Source: Valencia hispanica | Taxonomy: Eukaryota > Chordata > Actinopteri > Cyprinodontiformes > Valenciidae | DNA length: 64,000 nucleotides | NCBI GenBank assembly: GCA_963556495.2 | Contig: OY747713.1 | Span: 50,627,328-50,691,327 of the forward strand | Reading direction: 5' to 3' | Shown: positions 11,573 to 23,249 of the stretch, piece after piece | Layout: the number at the start of each line of letters is the position of its first letter | Numbering within the stretch: the stretch's first letter is position 1 | Program-made: the position numbers and the translations under genes | The notes under the pieces: generated by a model | The model's database searches: none | Seen by the model: only the letters and a program-made list of their open reading frames with translations | What the model was told of the DNA's origin: nothing

Positions 11573-13110
11573 CAGTGGCTTGCAATAGTATTCGTCCCCC
11601 TTGAACTTTTCCACATTTTGTCACATTACAGCCCCAAACATGAATCAATTTTATTGGAATTCCACGTAAAAGACCAATACAAAGTGGTGTACACGTGAGA
11701 AGTGGAACAAAAATCATATGTGATTCTAAACATTTTTTGCAAATAAATAACTGAAAAGTGGGGTGTGCATTATTATTCAGCCCCCTGAGTCAATACTTTG
11801 CAGAACCACCTTTTGCTGCAATTACAGCTGCCAGTCTTTTAGGGTATGTCTCTATCAGCTTTACACATCTAGAGACTGAAATTCTTGCCCATTCTTCTTT
11901 GCAAAACAGCTCCAGCTCAGTCAGATTAGATGGACAGCGTCTGTGAACAGCAGCTTTCAGATCTTGCCACAGATTCTCGATTGGATTTAGATCTGGACTT
12001 TGACTGGGCCATTGTAACACATGGATATGTTTTGTTTTAAACCATTCCATTGTTGCCCTGGCTTTATGTTTAGGGTCCTTGTCCTGCTGGAAGCTGAACC
12101 TCCGCCCCAGTCTCAAGTCTTTTGCAGACTCCAAGAGGTTTTCTTCCAAGATTGCCCTGTATTTGGCTCCATTCATCTTCCCATCAACTCTGACCAGCTT
12201 CCCTGTCCCTGCTGAAGAGAAGCACCCCCAGAGCATGATGCTGCCACCACCATATCTGACAGTGGGGATGGTGTGTTCAGAGTGATGTGCAGTGTTAGTT
12301 GTTATCCGCCACACATAGCGTTTTGCAATTTGGCCAAAAAGTTCCATTTTGGTCTCATCTGACCGGAGCACCTTCTTCCACATGTTTGCTGTGTCCCCAA
12401 CATGGCTTGTGGCAAACTGCAAATGGGACTTCTTATGGTTTTCCTTTAACAATGGCTTTCTTCTTGACACTCTTCCATAAAGGCCAACTTTGTGAAGTGC
12501 ACCACTAATAGTTGTCCTATGGACAGATTCCCCCACCCGAGCTGTAGATCTCTGCAGCTCGTTCAGAGTCACCATGGGCCTCTTGGCTGCATTTCTGATC
12601 AGCGCTCTCCTTGTTCGGCCTGTGAGTTTAGGTGGACGGCCTTGTATTGGTAGGTTTACAGTTGTGCCATACTGCTTCGATTTCTGAATGATCGCTTGAA
12701 CAGTGCTCCGTGGGATGTTCAAGGCTTGGGAAATCTTTTTGTAGCCTAAGCCCGCTTTAAATTTCTCAATAACTTTATCCCTGACCTGTCTGGTGTGTTC
12801 TTTGGACTTCATGGTGTTGTTGCTCCCAACATTCTCTTAGACAACCTCTGAGGCTGTCACAGGGCAGCTGTATTTGTACTGACATCAGATTACACACAGG
12901 TGCACTCTATTTAGTCATTAGCACTCATCAGGCAATATCTTTGGGCAACTGACTGCACTCAGACCAAAGGGGGCTGAATAATTACGCACACCCCACTTTT
13001 CTTTTATTTATTTGTAAAAAAATGTTTAGAATCATGTATGATTGTCGTTCCACATCTCACGTGTACACCACTTTGAATTGGTCTTTCATGTGGAATTCCA
13101 ATAAAATTGA
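11573..13110 (-). mobile_element. Tc1-type transposon B (right end truncated)
   Basis: The left end is CAGTGGCTTGCAATAGTATT with TA at 11571-11572. The long terminal repeat of about 200 bp is present on the left and partly on the right (12955-13110). The right end stops at 13110, where the right arm of the large inverted repeat begins, so about 90 bp including the outer TIR is missing. The element cannot move itself, but its gene is intact. Confidence 0.92.
11790..12812 (-). CDS. Tc1 transposase, full-length open frame (340 aa)
   Basis: The protein cuts and inserts Tc1 elements at TA. Residues 1-110 form the paired helix-turn-helix DNA-binding domain with the GRPPKLTGRTRRALIR linker. The DDE catalytic domain follows: SDETKMELFG with the first Asp, QQDKDPKHKA with the second, and SPDLNPIENLW with the Glu. 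There are 34 residues between the second Asp and the Glu, the DD34E spacing of Tc1. Length is usual for Tc1. Small departures from the sister copies (Arg for Trp before SDE, Lys for Asn after QQD) may weaken it. It is the only intact Tc1 transposase here and could in principle act on copies A and C, although their right ends are short. Confidence 0.93.
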   Translation of the reverse strand: MKSKEHTRQVRDKVIEKFKAGLGYKKISQALNIPRSTVQAIIQKSKQYGTTVNLPIQGRPPKLTGRTRRALIRNAAKRPMVTLNELQRSTARVGESVHRTTISGALHKVGLYGRVSRRKPLLKENHKKSHLQFATSHVGDTANMWKKVLRSDETKMELFGQIAKRYVWRITTNTAHHSEHTIPTVRYGGGSIMLWGCFSSAGTGKLVRVDGKMNGAKYRAILEENLLESAKDLRLGRRFSFQQDKDPKHKARATMEWFKTKHIHVLQWPSQSPDLNPIENLWQDLKAAVHRRCPSNLTELELFCKEEWARISVSRCVKLIETYPKRLAAVIAAKGGSAKY

Positions 13111-13458
13111 TGAGAAGCTCAGTCATCCGGAGGGGGCTCAGAGTAGAGCCGCTGCTTCTCCACATCGAGAGGAGTCAGTTGAGGTGGCTCGGGCATCTGG
13201 TCAGGATGCCTCCTGGACGCCTCGCTGGTGAGGTGTTTCAGGCACGTCTCACCGGGAGGAGGCCCAGGGGAAGGCCCAGGACACGCTGGAGGGACTATGT
13301 TTCTCGGCTGGCCTGGGAGCGCCTTGGGGTTCCTCCCGAGGAGCTGGAACAAGTGGCTGGGGAGAGGGAAGTCTGGGTCTCTTTGCTTAGGCTGCTGCCC
13401 CCGCGACCCGACCCCGGATAAGCGGAAGAAAATGGATGGATGGATGGATAATCCCATA
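13111..13458 (+). mobile_element. Rex3 3' end inside the right arm
   Basis: The last 104 codons of the Rex3 polyprotein (to the stop at 13419-13421) and a (GGAT)n tail (13433-13450). It is identical to the corresponding part of copy 1 on the other arm. Confidence 0.88.
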
Positions 13459-14045
13459 ATACTCCATCCAAAATACTCCAGTTCCATATTGCCTAGTAAC
13501 CGCAGATATTCCTTAACTAATCTTCTCCAGTTAAACGAAATAATTAGCCTAAACTACGTTTTTTTTAATTTTTATTAATACTTTTTTAAATCTAGCCTAC
13601 TAGATTTAAAAATCTTCCTTAAAAATATCTGTTTACGTGTGACCCGAGTCTGTGTAATATATTTAATTAAATTAATCATCAAAAATAATTTTTTTATAAT
13701 TTCATTTTTTAAATGGTGCCGGAAATTTTATTTTTATTAGTCCTGACGTTTTAAACAGAGAAGGCTCGGCTGAGCGAAATAAAGATTTGACTGTAGGCTA
13801 TTACTATTTTTGTTGAATAGATTTGTGTACGTTAACTGGGTTCTGGAGGCAGTTAATAACTTTCAGGCAGCTGCTCTCATGTCCGCTCTGTTTACGTATC
13901 TCTGTTAGCTCGGTAATTTGCACAATAAGGTTTGTGTAGTTGTGTCGTATTGTATGCACTTGTAGGAGTTATTTGATACGTTTAAGTTAGCTTCTGTAGA
14001 CTACTCAGGCAAATAAAAACATGCATGCATGCATGTATGTATGTA

Positions 14046-15085
14046 CAGTGGCTTGCAAAAGTATTCGGCCCCCTTGAACTTTTCCACATTGTCTGATGAG
14101 TGCTAATGACTAAATAGAGTGCACCTGTGTGTAATCTAATGTCAGTACAAATACAGCTGCCCTGTGACGGCCTCAGAGGTTGTCTAAGAGAATGTTGGGA
14201 GCAACAACACCATGAAGTCCAAAGAACACACCAGACAGGTCAGGGATAAAGTTATTGAGAAATTTAAATCAGGCTTAGGCTACAAAAAGATTTCCCAAGC
14301 CTTGAACACCCCACGGAGCACTGTTCAAGCGATCATTCAGAAATGGAAGGAGTATGGCACAACTGTAAACCTACCAAGACAAGGCCGTCTACCTAAACTC
14401 ACAGGCCGAACAAGGAGAGCGCTGATCAGAAATGCAGCCAAGAGGCCCATGGTGAGTCTGGATGAGCTGCAGAGATCTACAGCTAAGGTGGGGGAATCTG
14501 TCCATAGGACAACTATTAGTCGTGCACTGCACAAAGTTGGCCTTTATGGAAGAGTGGCAAGAAGAAAGCTATTGTTAACGACCCTAAACATAAAGCCAGG
14601 GCAACAATGGAATGGTTTATAACAAAACATATCCATGTGTTATCCATGGCCCAGTCAAAGTCCAGATCTAAATCCAATCGAGAATCTGTGGCAATATCTG
14701 AAAAATGCTGTTCACAAACGCTGTCCATCTAATCTGACTGAGCTGGAGCTGTTTTGCAAAGAAGAATGGGCAAGAATTTCAGTCTCTAGATGTGCAAAGC
14801 TGGTAGAGACATACCCTAAAAGACTGGCAGCTGGAATTCCAGCAAAAGGTGGCTCTACAAAGTATTGACTTAGGGGGCTGAATAAATACGCACACCCCAC
14901 TTTTCAGTTATTTATTTGTAAAAAATGTTTGGAATCATTTATGATTTTCGTTCCACTTCTCACGTGTACACCACTTTGTGTTGGTCTTTCACGTGGAATT
15001 CCAATAAAATTGATTCATGTTTGTGGCTGTAATGTGACAAAATGTGGAAAAGTTCAAGGGGGCCGAATACTTTTGCAAGCCACAG

Positions 15086-15086
<1 letters not shown>
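14046..15086 (+). mobile_element. Tc1-type transposon C, internally deleted
   Basis: Inverted counterpart of copy A with the same internal deletion and the same truncated terminal repeat. The outer end reads CACAGTAA where copy A has CACTGTA, one of the few differences between arms. Confidence 0.92.
14212..14868 (+). pseudogene. Tc1 transposase, deleted (copy C)
   Basis: It translates identically to copy A: 136 codons from 14212 with the DNA-binding domain, then the C-terminal third from 14635 to 14868 with SPDLNPIENLW. The catalytic Asp region is deleted. Confidence 0.92.

Positions 15087-15087
<1 letters not shown>

Positions 15088-15134
<47 letters not shown>
15088..15134. repeat. (AT)n microsatellite
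   Basis: AT run at the outer edge of the right arm, mirroring the one at 4313-4387. Confidence 0.95.
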
Positions 15135-15140
<6 letters not shown>

Positions 15141-15389
15141 AGTGGACAGTGAAACTAAAATATTTAATCTTGAATGGACAGTCATTTCTCTTCTCAGTTC
15201 TTCTCTTTTTTTTCTTTTTTTTTTCTTTTTTTTTTACGTGTCCTGTTTGGCAGTGTGGAGCTCAGAATTGGTGTCTAAGTACCAAGTAGAAGCCCAACAG
15301 ATTTACTTTCACAAGCGGAGCAGTACAGCTTTTGCTATAGTACTCCACTTGATTTATGTGTGAAAAATCTTTATTATGAATTGTTGGGG
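15135..15389. other. No recognised feature
   Basis: A T-rich stretch with a poly(T/C) run at 15200-15235. No gene or repeat family was recognised. Confidence 0.5.
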
Positions 15390-16760
15390 TTTTTATTTCC
15401 TGATGTTATGGACACGGAGACGGAAAATTAAGGAGAAGAAAGAAGGAAGATGAAGAAGAGAGGTAGGAACCAAAATGTCATGAGAGAGGGTGAGTTGAAA
15501 ATACAAGAGAGGAAGGGGAACAAAGAAAACACGGGAAAACATTGAAGTCTGCCTCCATACCCACAGGACGGCAGAGAGAGGGGGAGAAACAAAACACGAA
15601 AAAGGAACATCGACAAAACCAACCAAACTTTGTGAACTTAAGAATTACACAACCACATCACACAAAAATAGATATAAAAATACAACAACAATGTCACAGA
15701 AAAACTCATGGTACCGATTAATCAAGCTCTAGTAATGATAACCTCAGCCCAAGAATATATCCTTAAACACCAGAGACCCCACATCTATGTGTGTGTGTTA
15801 GCATGCTGGTGCATATAAGGTTTCTCCATAAGAGTGTTCGATAGATGGTGTGAGAAGACATCAATCCGTCCCCCAGGAATCGATGTAGAAGTGAAGGAGA
15901 TCGGAGCAAAGAAGTCCAAAGGACCGCCAGAGCCCCAGGCGGACCCGGGCGGGGCCGACCGCATCCCCCAAGAGAGGAGAAAAGGAGAACCCCAGCGGAA
16001 CATCCAGCGGCCACTATGCAGGGGCCCGGGGGGCAGCTGTGAAGAGCCCACGGGGTCCGCCGGCAACCGGCCATGCCGGACCGGGGGAGCCGGGGCCCAG
16101 GGGCACCCCCCAGCAGGGACCCGACAAGGGACCGGCCGACGAGGGGCCCCCGGCACTGCAGGGGCCGCGGCCGGCCACCGGCCGCCACGCAACGCCTCCG
16201 CCCTAGGCCAATCCCCACCGCCAACATCCCAGCGCCCCACCAATAGCCGCAGGGGACGGACAGCATCCCCAGGCCGGGCTCAGCCAGCATCTGGACGCCA
16301 AGTTGTACCAGCTCCCGGGTCCTGATCCCGCGCAACGCAGGGCGCCGAGACAAGGCTTCAAACGAGGGCCAGGGCCGGTCCAACCCGCCAATGAACCGGC
16401 CACGCACGGTGCGCACAGAACAGGTGATCAAACGAGCAGAGACGCCGGATCCGCATACCGCCGAGCCACCGAGCAGGCACCACCCAACAATCCCAAACCT
16501 GGCACCTCTAAAAGAGGTGCCCCCACCAACCAAAGGAAGATATCGGCCCAGCGCATCGGCCGACCGACACACCGGCCCCCCCAGGCCCGGCCAGGCACGC
16601 ACCAGGTGCGAACCGGATTGACCACCGGTGCACCGGCAGGCAGGGGCCCCGTCACCAGCGGGGAGTGACGGAGGGGAAATAGGCCCCCCATTAAGTGTAA
16701 GGCCTGAGGTGCGCCAGGCGAGGGGGCAGACCAAGATCCAACCTGACAGGTAGACAAAGA
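15390..16760 (-). repeat. Unclassified GC-rich interspersed repeat, copy A
   Basis: This aligns in reverse complement with 47210-48640. Shared blocks include the CTCGCCTGGYGCAYYTCA start, the AGTGAAGGAGATCGGAG region and the CTCTCTCTGCCRTCCTG segment at the far end. It is strongly GC-rich (15880-16680) and so has long open frames on both strands, none with a recognisable domain. The conservation looks like nucleotide conservation, not coding. Class unknown. Confidence 0.7.
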
Positions 16761-17064
16761 CATACAGACACAGTCATACGTTCCCTCCCTCTTAAACACA
16801 TACATTCTCACTGACTCACCTAGACACCCAAAAAAATGACGCTGTACCCTCACTCACACACCCCATGCACACTTTATGCTCCCAGGTCCAGGTACTGATG
16901 CCCCAGTAGAGCCACCAGCCCCCGGACCCGGGAGGTGGACCCCCTACCTTCTAGGATGGAGACAAGCAGACCGCCAAGGGCCCCAAAGTGGCAAAGCAGC
17001 CCGACAGCCCAGGACCCCGACCAGACCGCCTGTCCTCCTCCGGACCCCAACCCCTGATGGCCCG
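16761..17064. other. No recognised feature
   Basis: GC-rich sequence between the GC-rich repeat and a LINE fragment. It may be part of the same repeat, but the other copy does not extend here. Confidence 0.4.
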
Positions 17065-17465
17065 TAGAGAACGCTGTTGCAGTAATCAATCCGACTAAAG
17101 ATAAACGCATGGATGAGTTTTTCTAGGTGCTAGGTCATCAGTCATTTAATCCTAGAGATGTTCTTCAGGTGACCTTGTTATTTCCTTTATGTGACCCTGG
17201 AGTTTCAGGTCTGAGTCCATTACTACGCCTAGATTTCGGGCCTGATTAGTAGTTTCTAGTTGTATTTACTGAAGCTGTGTGCTGACTGTTGATTGTTCCT
17301 CTTTAGGTCCAAAAGTAATTACTTCTGTTTTGTTTCTGTTTAGCTGGAGAAAGTTATGGCACATCCATCCATTGATTTGCTCGATGCATTTACTTAGGGT
17401 TTGGATGGGTTCAAAGTCACCTGGCGACATTGCAATGTAGAGCTGAGTATTATCTGCTTTTGTGC
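17065..17465 (-). mobile_element. L2-type LINE fragment (RT 3' part)
   Basis: It matches 61290-61690 of the larger LINE in the same orientation, starting TGTTGCAGTAATCAATCCRA and covering the region just downstream of the YADD box. It has many substitutions and no open frame. Confidence 0.75.
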
Positions 17466-18314
17466 CACAGATAGGTAGGATTTGACTATGAAAAATTATG
17501 AGTAATTGCTTAGGGCAATTATTAATAATATTAATAATTTTATGTCAAAATGATCAAGTTTGGGGCACCACCTGGATTCCAGGAATATCAATAGCCAAAT
17601 TGTTCAGTCTCAGTTTATGTTTATGATTACCGGCCTGATAAGGCTGAGATAATTAAACAATGGATGAAGGAATAAGTTCTTTGCGTTCTTTGAACAGCAA
17701 GTTACTACACATGTAGGTGCCAGTTCAGTATGGATATTTAGCTTAAAGACCAAGGCTTGTATTAAAGAGTTTTGGGAATTAAGCTAAATTAGTTTTAAAC
17801 TAATTGTGGTTAGTTTAAGACTAATCAGCACCTTCTGGTTTTTATTCAAAAAACACCAATTCACAATGCAAAGCAGAAGTGAAGAAAAACAGTCTTTGGA
17901 AGAAGTAATGTTGCATTAAACCATTTGCTGAATTAGAAATCAATAACTTCATGGAGAATTGCTTCTATTTTATGGATCGGTCACCGCAGTGATTGATCTA
18001 ATTTAGTATTTCGACTTACTAAGAAGGCGGTTTCAAAAATGACTTAAAGGATTAGTTTTGGTGTTAAAACTATCATTTTTAAAGCCGATCTCTATTTTGA
18101 ATACTATTAATAGCAGTCTTTATTGTTCATGAAGCCCAGCAGTCAAGCCCATGTGGTTAGCTTGAGCATGTAGCCTACAGCTAACTCGCGTGGAGCTGTT
18201 TAAAGTCGCTCTGGTTCATTTATTAAACACCCAAAAAAGAAAAACTGTCGGATTGAGTAACTCAGGTTGCAGGATATGTAACAACTTTCCATCGCAAACC
18301 TCGAAAATCACTGT
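17466..18314. other. No recognised feature
   Basis: AT-rich sequence. Short inexact inverted motifs around TTAGTTTTAAACTAA (17790-17805) were seen, but no gene or known repeat. Confidence 0.5.
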
Positions 18315-19172
18315 TTAACCTCTAAAGCCCCACAGCCCCGGCACCGGGTAACTGTGGGGGAAGGGTGGGGAAATGTCCGAATTTAGTTGACCTGTGGTCA
18401 CTGATTGCTAAGCATGTCCTATCATTATAAACCTCAGAATCTCAGCTAAAGACTCATATAGATATTTTTTGTGACCTCCAAACCCAGAAAAAATAACAAG
18501 CAATTAAAGGAACAGTTGTGCGATTTTCCGATTTTTACATGAACACATTCAACCGAACCTGTAGGTCACCCTGCCGAACAGAACCAAGCAAACTTTGCCT
18601 TCCATGAAAGCCAGCATCTCACAGATTCTAAAGCTGCAAGTTTCATCACTCTACGTGCACATTTCAGCAAATGAGCAGCAAAATAAGCCCAAAATTACCT
18701 ACAGCATTTGAAAAACAAGACCATACATTTTTTCTTACCTTTGTTTTTTCCGTGCTGAAAAGAATAATCCACCGTGATATGACTGTATTTCCAGAATACC
18801 TAAAATATCCAGTGTGTATTTAGAAAAGAAAAAGTGAAATAAACGTAATCCTTTGCCATTATTTTTTTACATATGATTAGAGGAGTTTCAATATTGTCTG
18901 TCATGCGCACTGTGAACTTTCCCCATGTAAACATTTGCTTTGTCCAATCTGCTTCAAAGTTCTGATGTCAGTGTGATTCTATAGGATCTTACAATTCTAA
19001 CCATGTGTCAATCATCCAAATCTGCCAAAAGAAACGGGAGTTACAGGTCTGTGTAATTCTAAAAACAGATATTTTGTTTACCTCCGGGGCGAGCACTGTG
19101 ATGCAGTTACGCGCAGGTGATCAGGTGAGCAGATGACGATTCAGCTTCGATTGTTTTGTTTGCGTTCGAAAA

Positions 19173-19302
19173 ATGGCGCTTCAAGAGAAGAGAATCATCA
19201 CTGATGAAGCCCTGGCGATTACTTGGAACGATAGTTCATCGGAGGTTTGTGTTGAGGACTCGTCATCAGAAGAGGAAAATCTGATTTTTACCAGGAGGAG
19301 AG
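19173..19302 (+). pseudogene. piggyBac transposase exon 1
   Basis: An ATG opens an acidic leader (NDSSSEVCVEDSSSEEENL) typical of piggyBac N-termini. It ends at a good splice donor (AG followed by GTATGT at 19303). The solo LTR is inserted 15 bases into the intron. The acceptor is proposed at 20034-20035 (TTTTCTTGTTTTAG). Confidence 0.65.
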
Positions 19303-19317
19303 GTATGTTCCAACTAG

Positions 19318-19742
19318 TGTTGGGGAGGTGTTTTCACTCTAATTTAAAGCCTATCTTAAAGGAACAGACACACATTTAGTTTATGACCCTGGGCTCTCCC
19401 TCGGCTCTCATTTTACCTTCCCACGTGCTCGTTCATTTCCGTAAAAAGGAGCAATAAGAACAACAAACAACAACTATATATTTTGACAGCGAGACATCGT
19501 TCACTGGACTCAGTTCTAGTAACTGAGCACAGCTTTATCTCAGCATAAGGTTTTTATTGAAACAAGAGTTAGCAGGAAACTCCTCCCGCATAGATCTTCA
19601 TTCACAGAATGGTCACAGCTTCTTCACACAAGGCACACAGGATGTACCACATTCTTCTTTATTGTTCACTGTTTCTAAGTGTTGCCACATACACTACAGA
19701 ATTAAACACTCATACAACATTAACAGAATTTTTATCTCTTCA
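19318..19742 (-). repeat. Solo LTR of the ERV family at 1-4312
   Basis: A 425-bp sequence with TG...CA ends matches the LTR at 3889-4312 in inverted orientation. It is flanked by a perfect 4-bp target duplication, CTAG (19314-19317 and 19743-19746). This is the cleanest evidence for LTR boundaries in the window. Solo LTRs arise by recombination between the two LTRs of a provirus. Confidence 0.92.
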
Positions 19743-19859
19743 CTAGCTAATGCTAATAGCTCTGTCAGCCATTTTATATTGATGTTTTTTTTGTGTGTGT
19801 GTTCTTAGATGTTTGTATATAGACAGTTTTTGTAACTATTTTGTTCATATCTTTTCGTG

Positions 19860-19862
<3 letters not shown>

Positions 19863-19939
<77 letters not shown>
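19863..19939. repeat. (AT)n microsatellite in piggyBac intron
   Basis: AT run followed by GTATATATGTATATA and a TG run. It corresponds to the repeat in the other piggyBac copies. Confidence 0.95.
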
Positions 19940-19950
<11 letters not shown>

Positions 19951-20035
19951 ATATAATGTGTGTGTGTAGACATTTATATGTAGATGTGTATGCATGTATT
20001 CCTAATTTCTCTATTTTTCAGTTTTCTTGTTTTAG

Positions 20036-20755
20036 TGAGGATGAAGGCTAAATACCTCCAAGGCCTTCAACTAAACTAAGGCAACGGCTGTCCAAAGAGC
20101 TCTGCTGACACTCCAGTGGGTGAAGATGCCACAGACATGAAGAGGACAGCACTCCTGAGCCTTTTAGGTTCATGCTCACGAGGCCACCGGGCCCTACATA
20201 CATTTGACCAAGCAGCAGCATGGTCTCCTCTCTCTCTCTTCCAGCTCTTCTTCAGTTCATCTGTAATTTGGACAATTATGGACAATACCAATGCTACAAA
20301 AAGGAAAGAGGCTGGCAGAAAGTTCCTTTGGACTCCCCTCACTGTAACAGACTTATATGTTTTCCTACCCATCATTATATACACCTGAGTTGTGGCTGAC
20401 TGCTGGAGGGGTGAGTGGCCATATAATTTTAAATTATCCCGTAACACTATGCAGAGAAACCAGTTTGAGGCAATCTTGTGGTCATTGCACCTCAGCTTTG
20501 TAAATGAGGACAATGAAAAGAAACAAAAAACACTCCTAATTACAGTCGTCTGTGCAAAATCAGGCCACTCTACGATCATATTGTTACTGCATGCAAAGCA
20601 CATTACCATCAATATAAGAACATTTGCATTGATAAGAGGAGGGGGTTGTGAACAGTTTTGTTATCCATTTCATATGTATTTTTCACAATTTTGTTGTATT
20701 TGGAATTTGAATAAATGTTCTTCAGTTGGAGTCAAGCCTAACTCTGTGTTATAGT
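20036..20755 (+). pseudogene. piggyBac transposase exon 2 (truncated, frameshifted)
   Basis: The exon begins after the proposed acceptor. The first part (to about 20205) and the second (DQAAAWSPLSLFQ onward) are in different frames. The DDE_Tnp_1_7 start is readable: VIWTIMDNTNATKRKEAG, KFLWTPLTVTDLYVFL, RNTMQRNQFEAILWSLHLSF. The catalytic core is missing; the sequence then runs into the element's 3' region. Confidence 0.8.
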
Positions 20756-21060
20756 GTTATTTAAATAGGGTGATAAATATGTTGGAAATTTTACCAAAAA
20801 ATATGAAAAACACTTTGTTTTCAGGCATATAATTGAACTTGAATACAATCAGTAGATCAGGAGTTGAGAAATGGAAACTTTCACTGTTTGTGCCAAATAG
20901 TGCCGAAATGTCCCAAACTTCAAAACTAGCTATTTTTTCACTAAAGCCTCTGTAACTTTGCTCCACTTCACTTCATCAACATGAATCTTGGTACAGGTAA
21001 TCTCCACATGTTGATTTATGATTATCTCCAGTTTATATTCTACTGGAGCATATTTTCAAT

Positions 21061-22196
21061 TCAATTCAATTCAATTCAGTTTATTTATATAGCACCAATT
21101 CACAACAGATGTCATCTCAAGGCACTTAACAAGAAGTCATTTCAATACAATTATACAAACATTCCAATCAATTAAAAAGTTTCCTATTTAAGGAATCCCA
21201 GCAGATTGCGTCAGTCATTGGCGTGAGGTTGGGCAGATTTCCAACCGCAGCAATCCTTCAGCAATCCCTCATACTGAGCAAGCATGTAGCGACAGTGGAG
21301 AGGAAAAACTCCCCTTTAACAGGAAGAAACCTCCAACAGAACCAGGCTCAGTAGGAGCGGCCATCTGCCACGACCGTCTGGGGGTTTGAGAAGACAGAGC
21401 AGAACACAGAAGGAACAGAAATCCGATATAAGAGAACTTTCTATGTTACAGAAAGTAAAAAGTTGATAACAGGACACAGTGGATGTTCAGTTACTGAGAG
21501 GATCATCCCAGTCGATGCCCCCCGTCCAACAGGGCATTGCAGCCAAGCAGGATACCAGACCAGGTATATCTTCGATGGGGAGAAAAACACTGAGAGAAAA
21601 CAAAGTTAACAGTCGAAATAACAGAATGTACTGTAATACAACTGGAGAGTCGTAGGAGAAAAGGAAGTAGCAGAGTGAAGAAAATTGGTAAGTCTGTCCT
21701 CCAGCAGTCTAAGCCTAAAGCAGCATAACTACAGAGATAGCTCAGGATGACCTAAGCCACTCTAACTATAAGCTTTATCAAAAAGGAAAGTTTTAAGCCT
21801 GGCCTTAAAAGTAAACAGAGTGTCTGCCTCACGGACTAAAGCTGGGAGCTGGTTCCACAGGAGAGGAGCCTGATAACTAAAAGATCTGCCTCCCATTCTA
21901 CTTTTAGAGATCCTAGGAACTACAAGTAAACCTGCAGTCTGAGAGCGAAGTGCTCTTTTAGGAACATATGGAACAATTAGATCTCTGATGTATGATGGAG
22001 CTTGATTATTAAGGGCTTTGTATGTAAGAAGAAGGATCTTAAATTATATTCTGGATTTAACAGGGAGCCAATGAAGGGAAGCTAAAACAGGAGAAATGTG
22101 ATCTCTCTTTTTAATATTCATCAGAACTCTTGCTGCCGCATTTTGGATCAACTGAAGGCTTTTAATGGCATTTTGTGGACTTCCTGATAGTAAAGA
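21061..22196 (-). mobile_element. L2-type LINE 3' fragment nested in piggyBac 2
   Basis: The minus strand matches the 3' end of the LINE at 39250-43757 (from about 42610), including the tail of TTGAA-like repeats at 21061-21080. It is 5' truncated. An imperfect 9-10 bp target duplication, ATTTTCAAT/ATTTTGAAT (21052-21060, 22197-22205), flanks it. The uninterrupted target is seen in the piggyBac copy near 58430. Confidence 0.9.
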
Positions 22197-22456
22197 ATTT
22201 TGAATGGTATTATATACTGTAACATGAAAAAAAAATTAGGCGTGAATAAAGAATCTTGTAATTTGTCTATGTTCAAGCTACAATTACTTTGGCACAGTAA
22301 CATATGCTGTAATTTCTACACCTCTTATTAAATCTCACAAGCATTGGCTTCATTTTGATACCAAGAGTTTATTTTTGCAGAGAAAAACTAAATTAATGTT
22401 GGGCATGTCCTATTCGAGCTAGGAGCTTGGAGAGACCCTGGGGCTTAAGAGGTTAA

Positions 22457-23249
22457 ACCTCCAGGCCAAACGGCCTGTTTGTACCCAAACAATAAATGAA
22501 ATCTTACACAAAGTAACGAATCACAGTGAAAACAAACAACCTTTATATCTTGTTTATCCTAAACCAATCTCGCCTCTGCCCAGACAGACCTTATTGAACG
22601 TTTAAAGTTCTCCAGGTTGCTACGTTGATAATTGGGAAAGCTAAATCAACGTTAGCCGGCAGGTTAACAATAGCTGCGGTCTATTAGCAGTGGGAGGCCT
22701 TATGGCTGTTGGGGTGCCGGTAGCAGCCTTTAGCTGGGACGTCGTCTTCTAAGGCTTGGCTAAACAGCCATCAGCTTCACCCTTCCTTCACTGACAGTAC
22801 CTTTTTCCGTAGATTTCCAGCACAGCATTCGTCCCGCATAGGCTTTGTCGCGGTGGGTGTAATGGCTTCAGTCTGGACGCAGCTCTGCGACATGCAGTAG
22901 CGTGTTAGCGGTCCCTTCCTCACGGCAGCGTCTGTAATTCATAAAGCTTCTGCAGGGCTCAGGGCAGAACAGTGGGGTTTGTCTCATCTGTGGTTTGCAA
23001 TTCACCTGATCGATCAGCAGTCTTTATCTTCCTTAGAGTGAGTTTCTCCTAGAAACTCGGGTCCTTTCCACTTGCCAGCGAAGGAAGGATTTCCTGGGGT
23101 CTCTCCTGGCACCGTCTGGCAGAAAGCCTAAGCGGACGAGAGCGTGATCCAGTTGGGAGAGCCCTTATAAAAGGTCTGGTTCTCTTCTTCTCCTGTTGGA
23201 GCTAGAATGTGGATTAGCGCCACCCAATGGCTGCGTGTGTCCCAACATA
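22457..23249 (-). repeat. Candidate LTR of another retroelement
   Basis: On the minus strand a purine run (AAAAAGGGGG, complement of 23252-23261) is followed two bases later by TGTTGGGACACACGCAGCC (23249 down), the layout of a polypurine tract and LTR start. The far end is not resolved; it may be near the piggyBac border at 22457. No target duplication was found, and no internal retroviral protein is visible to its right. Confidence 0.35.

Larger units (their letters stand above)
13111..15086. repeat. Right arm of large inverted repeat (1976 bp)
   Basis: Reverse complement of 4388-6363. The inner junction cuts the Tc1 at 11573-13110 within its right terminal repeat. The spacer between arms is 6747 bp. 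Confidence 0.85.
18319..22452 (+). mobile_element. piggyBac element 2 (TTAA-flanked, non-autonomous, with nested insertions)
   Basis: The ends are CCTCTAAAGCCCCA and its inverted match TGGGGCTTAAGAGG, with TTAA on both sides (18315-18318, 22453-22456), the piggyBac hallmark. A GC hairpin (CCCGGCACCGGG type) lies just inside the left end. The transposase gene is truncated. A solo LTR (19318-19742) and an L2 3' fragment (21061-22196) are nested inside. Without them the element is about 2.55 kb. The intact ends mean it could still be moved by a transposase supplied from elsewhere. Confidence 0.9.

Noticed and set aside
15763..16734. 323-codon minus-strand frame
   Set aside because: GC-rich repeat sequence; competing long frames on both strands; no domain; the other copy does not keep the frame.
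18319..22452. piggyBac fused to a large DNA virus, as in Teratorn of medaka
   Set aside because: The transposase is truncated and no viral capsid, polymerase or other large-virus gene is present inside the TTAA borders.
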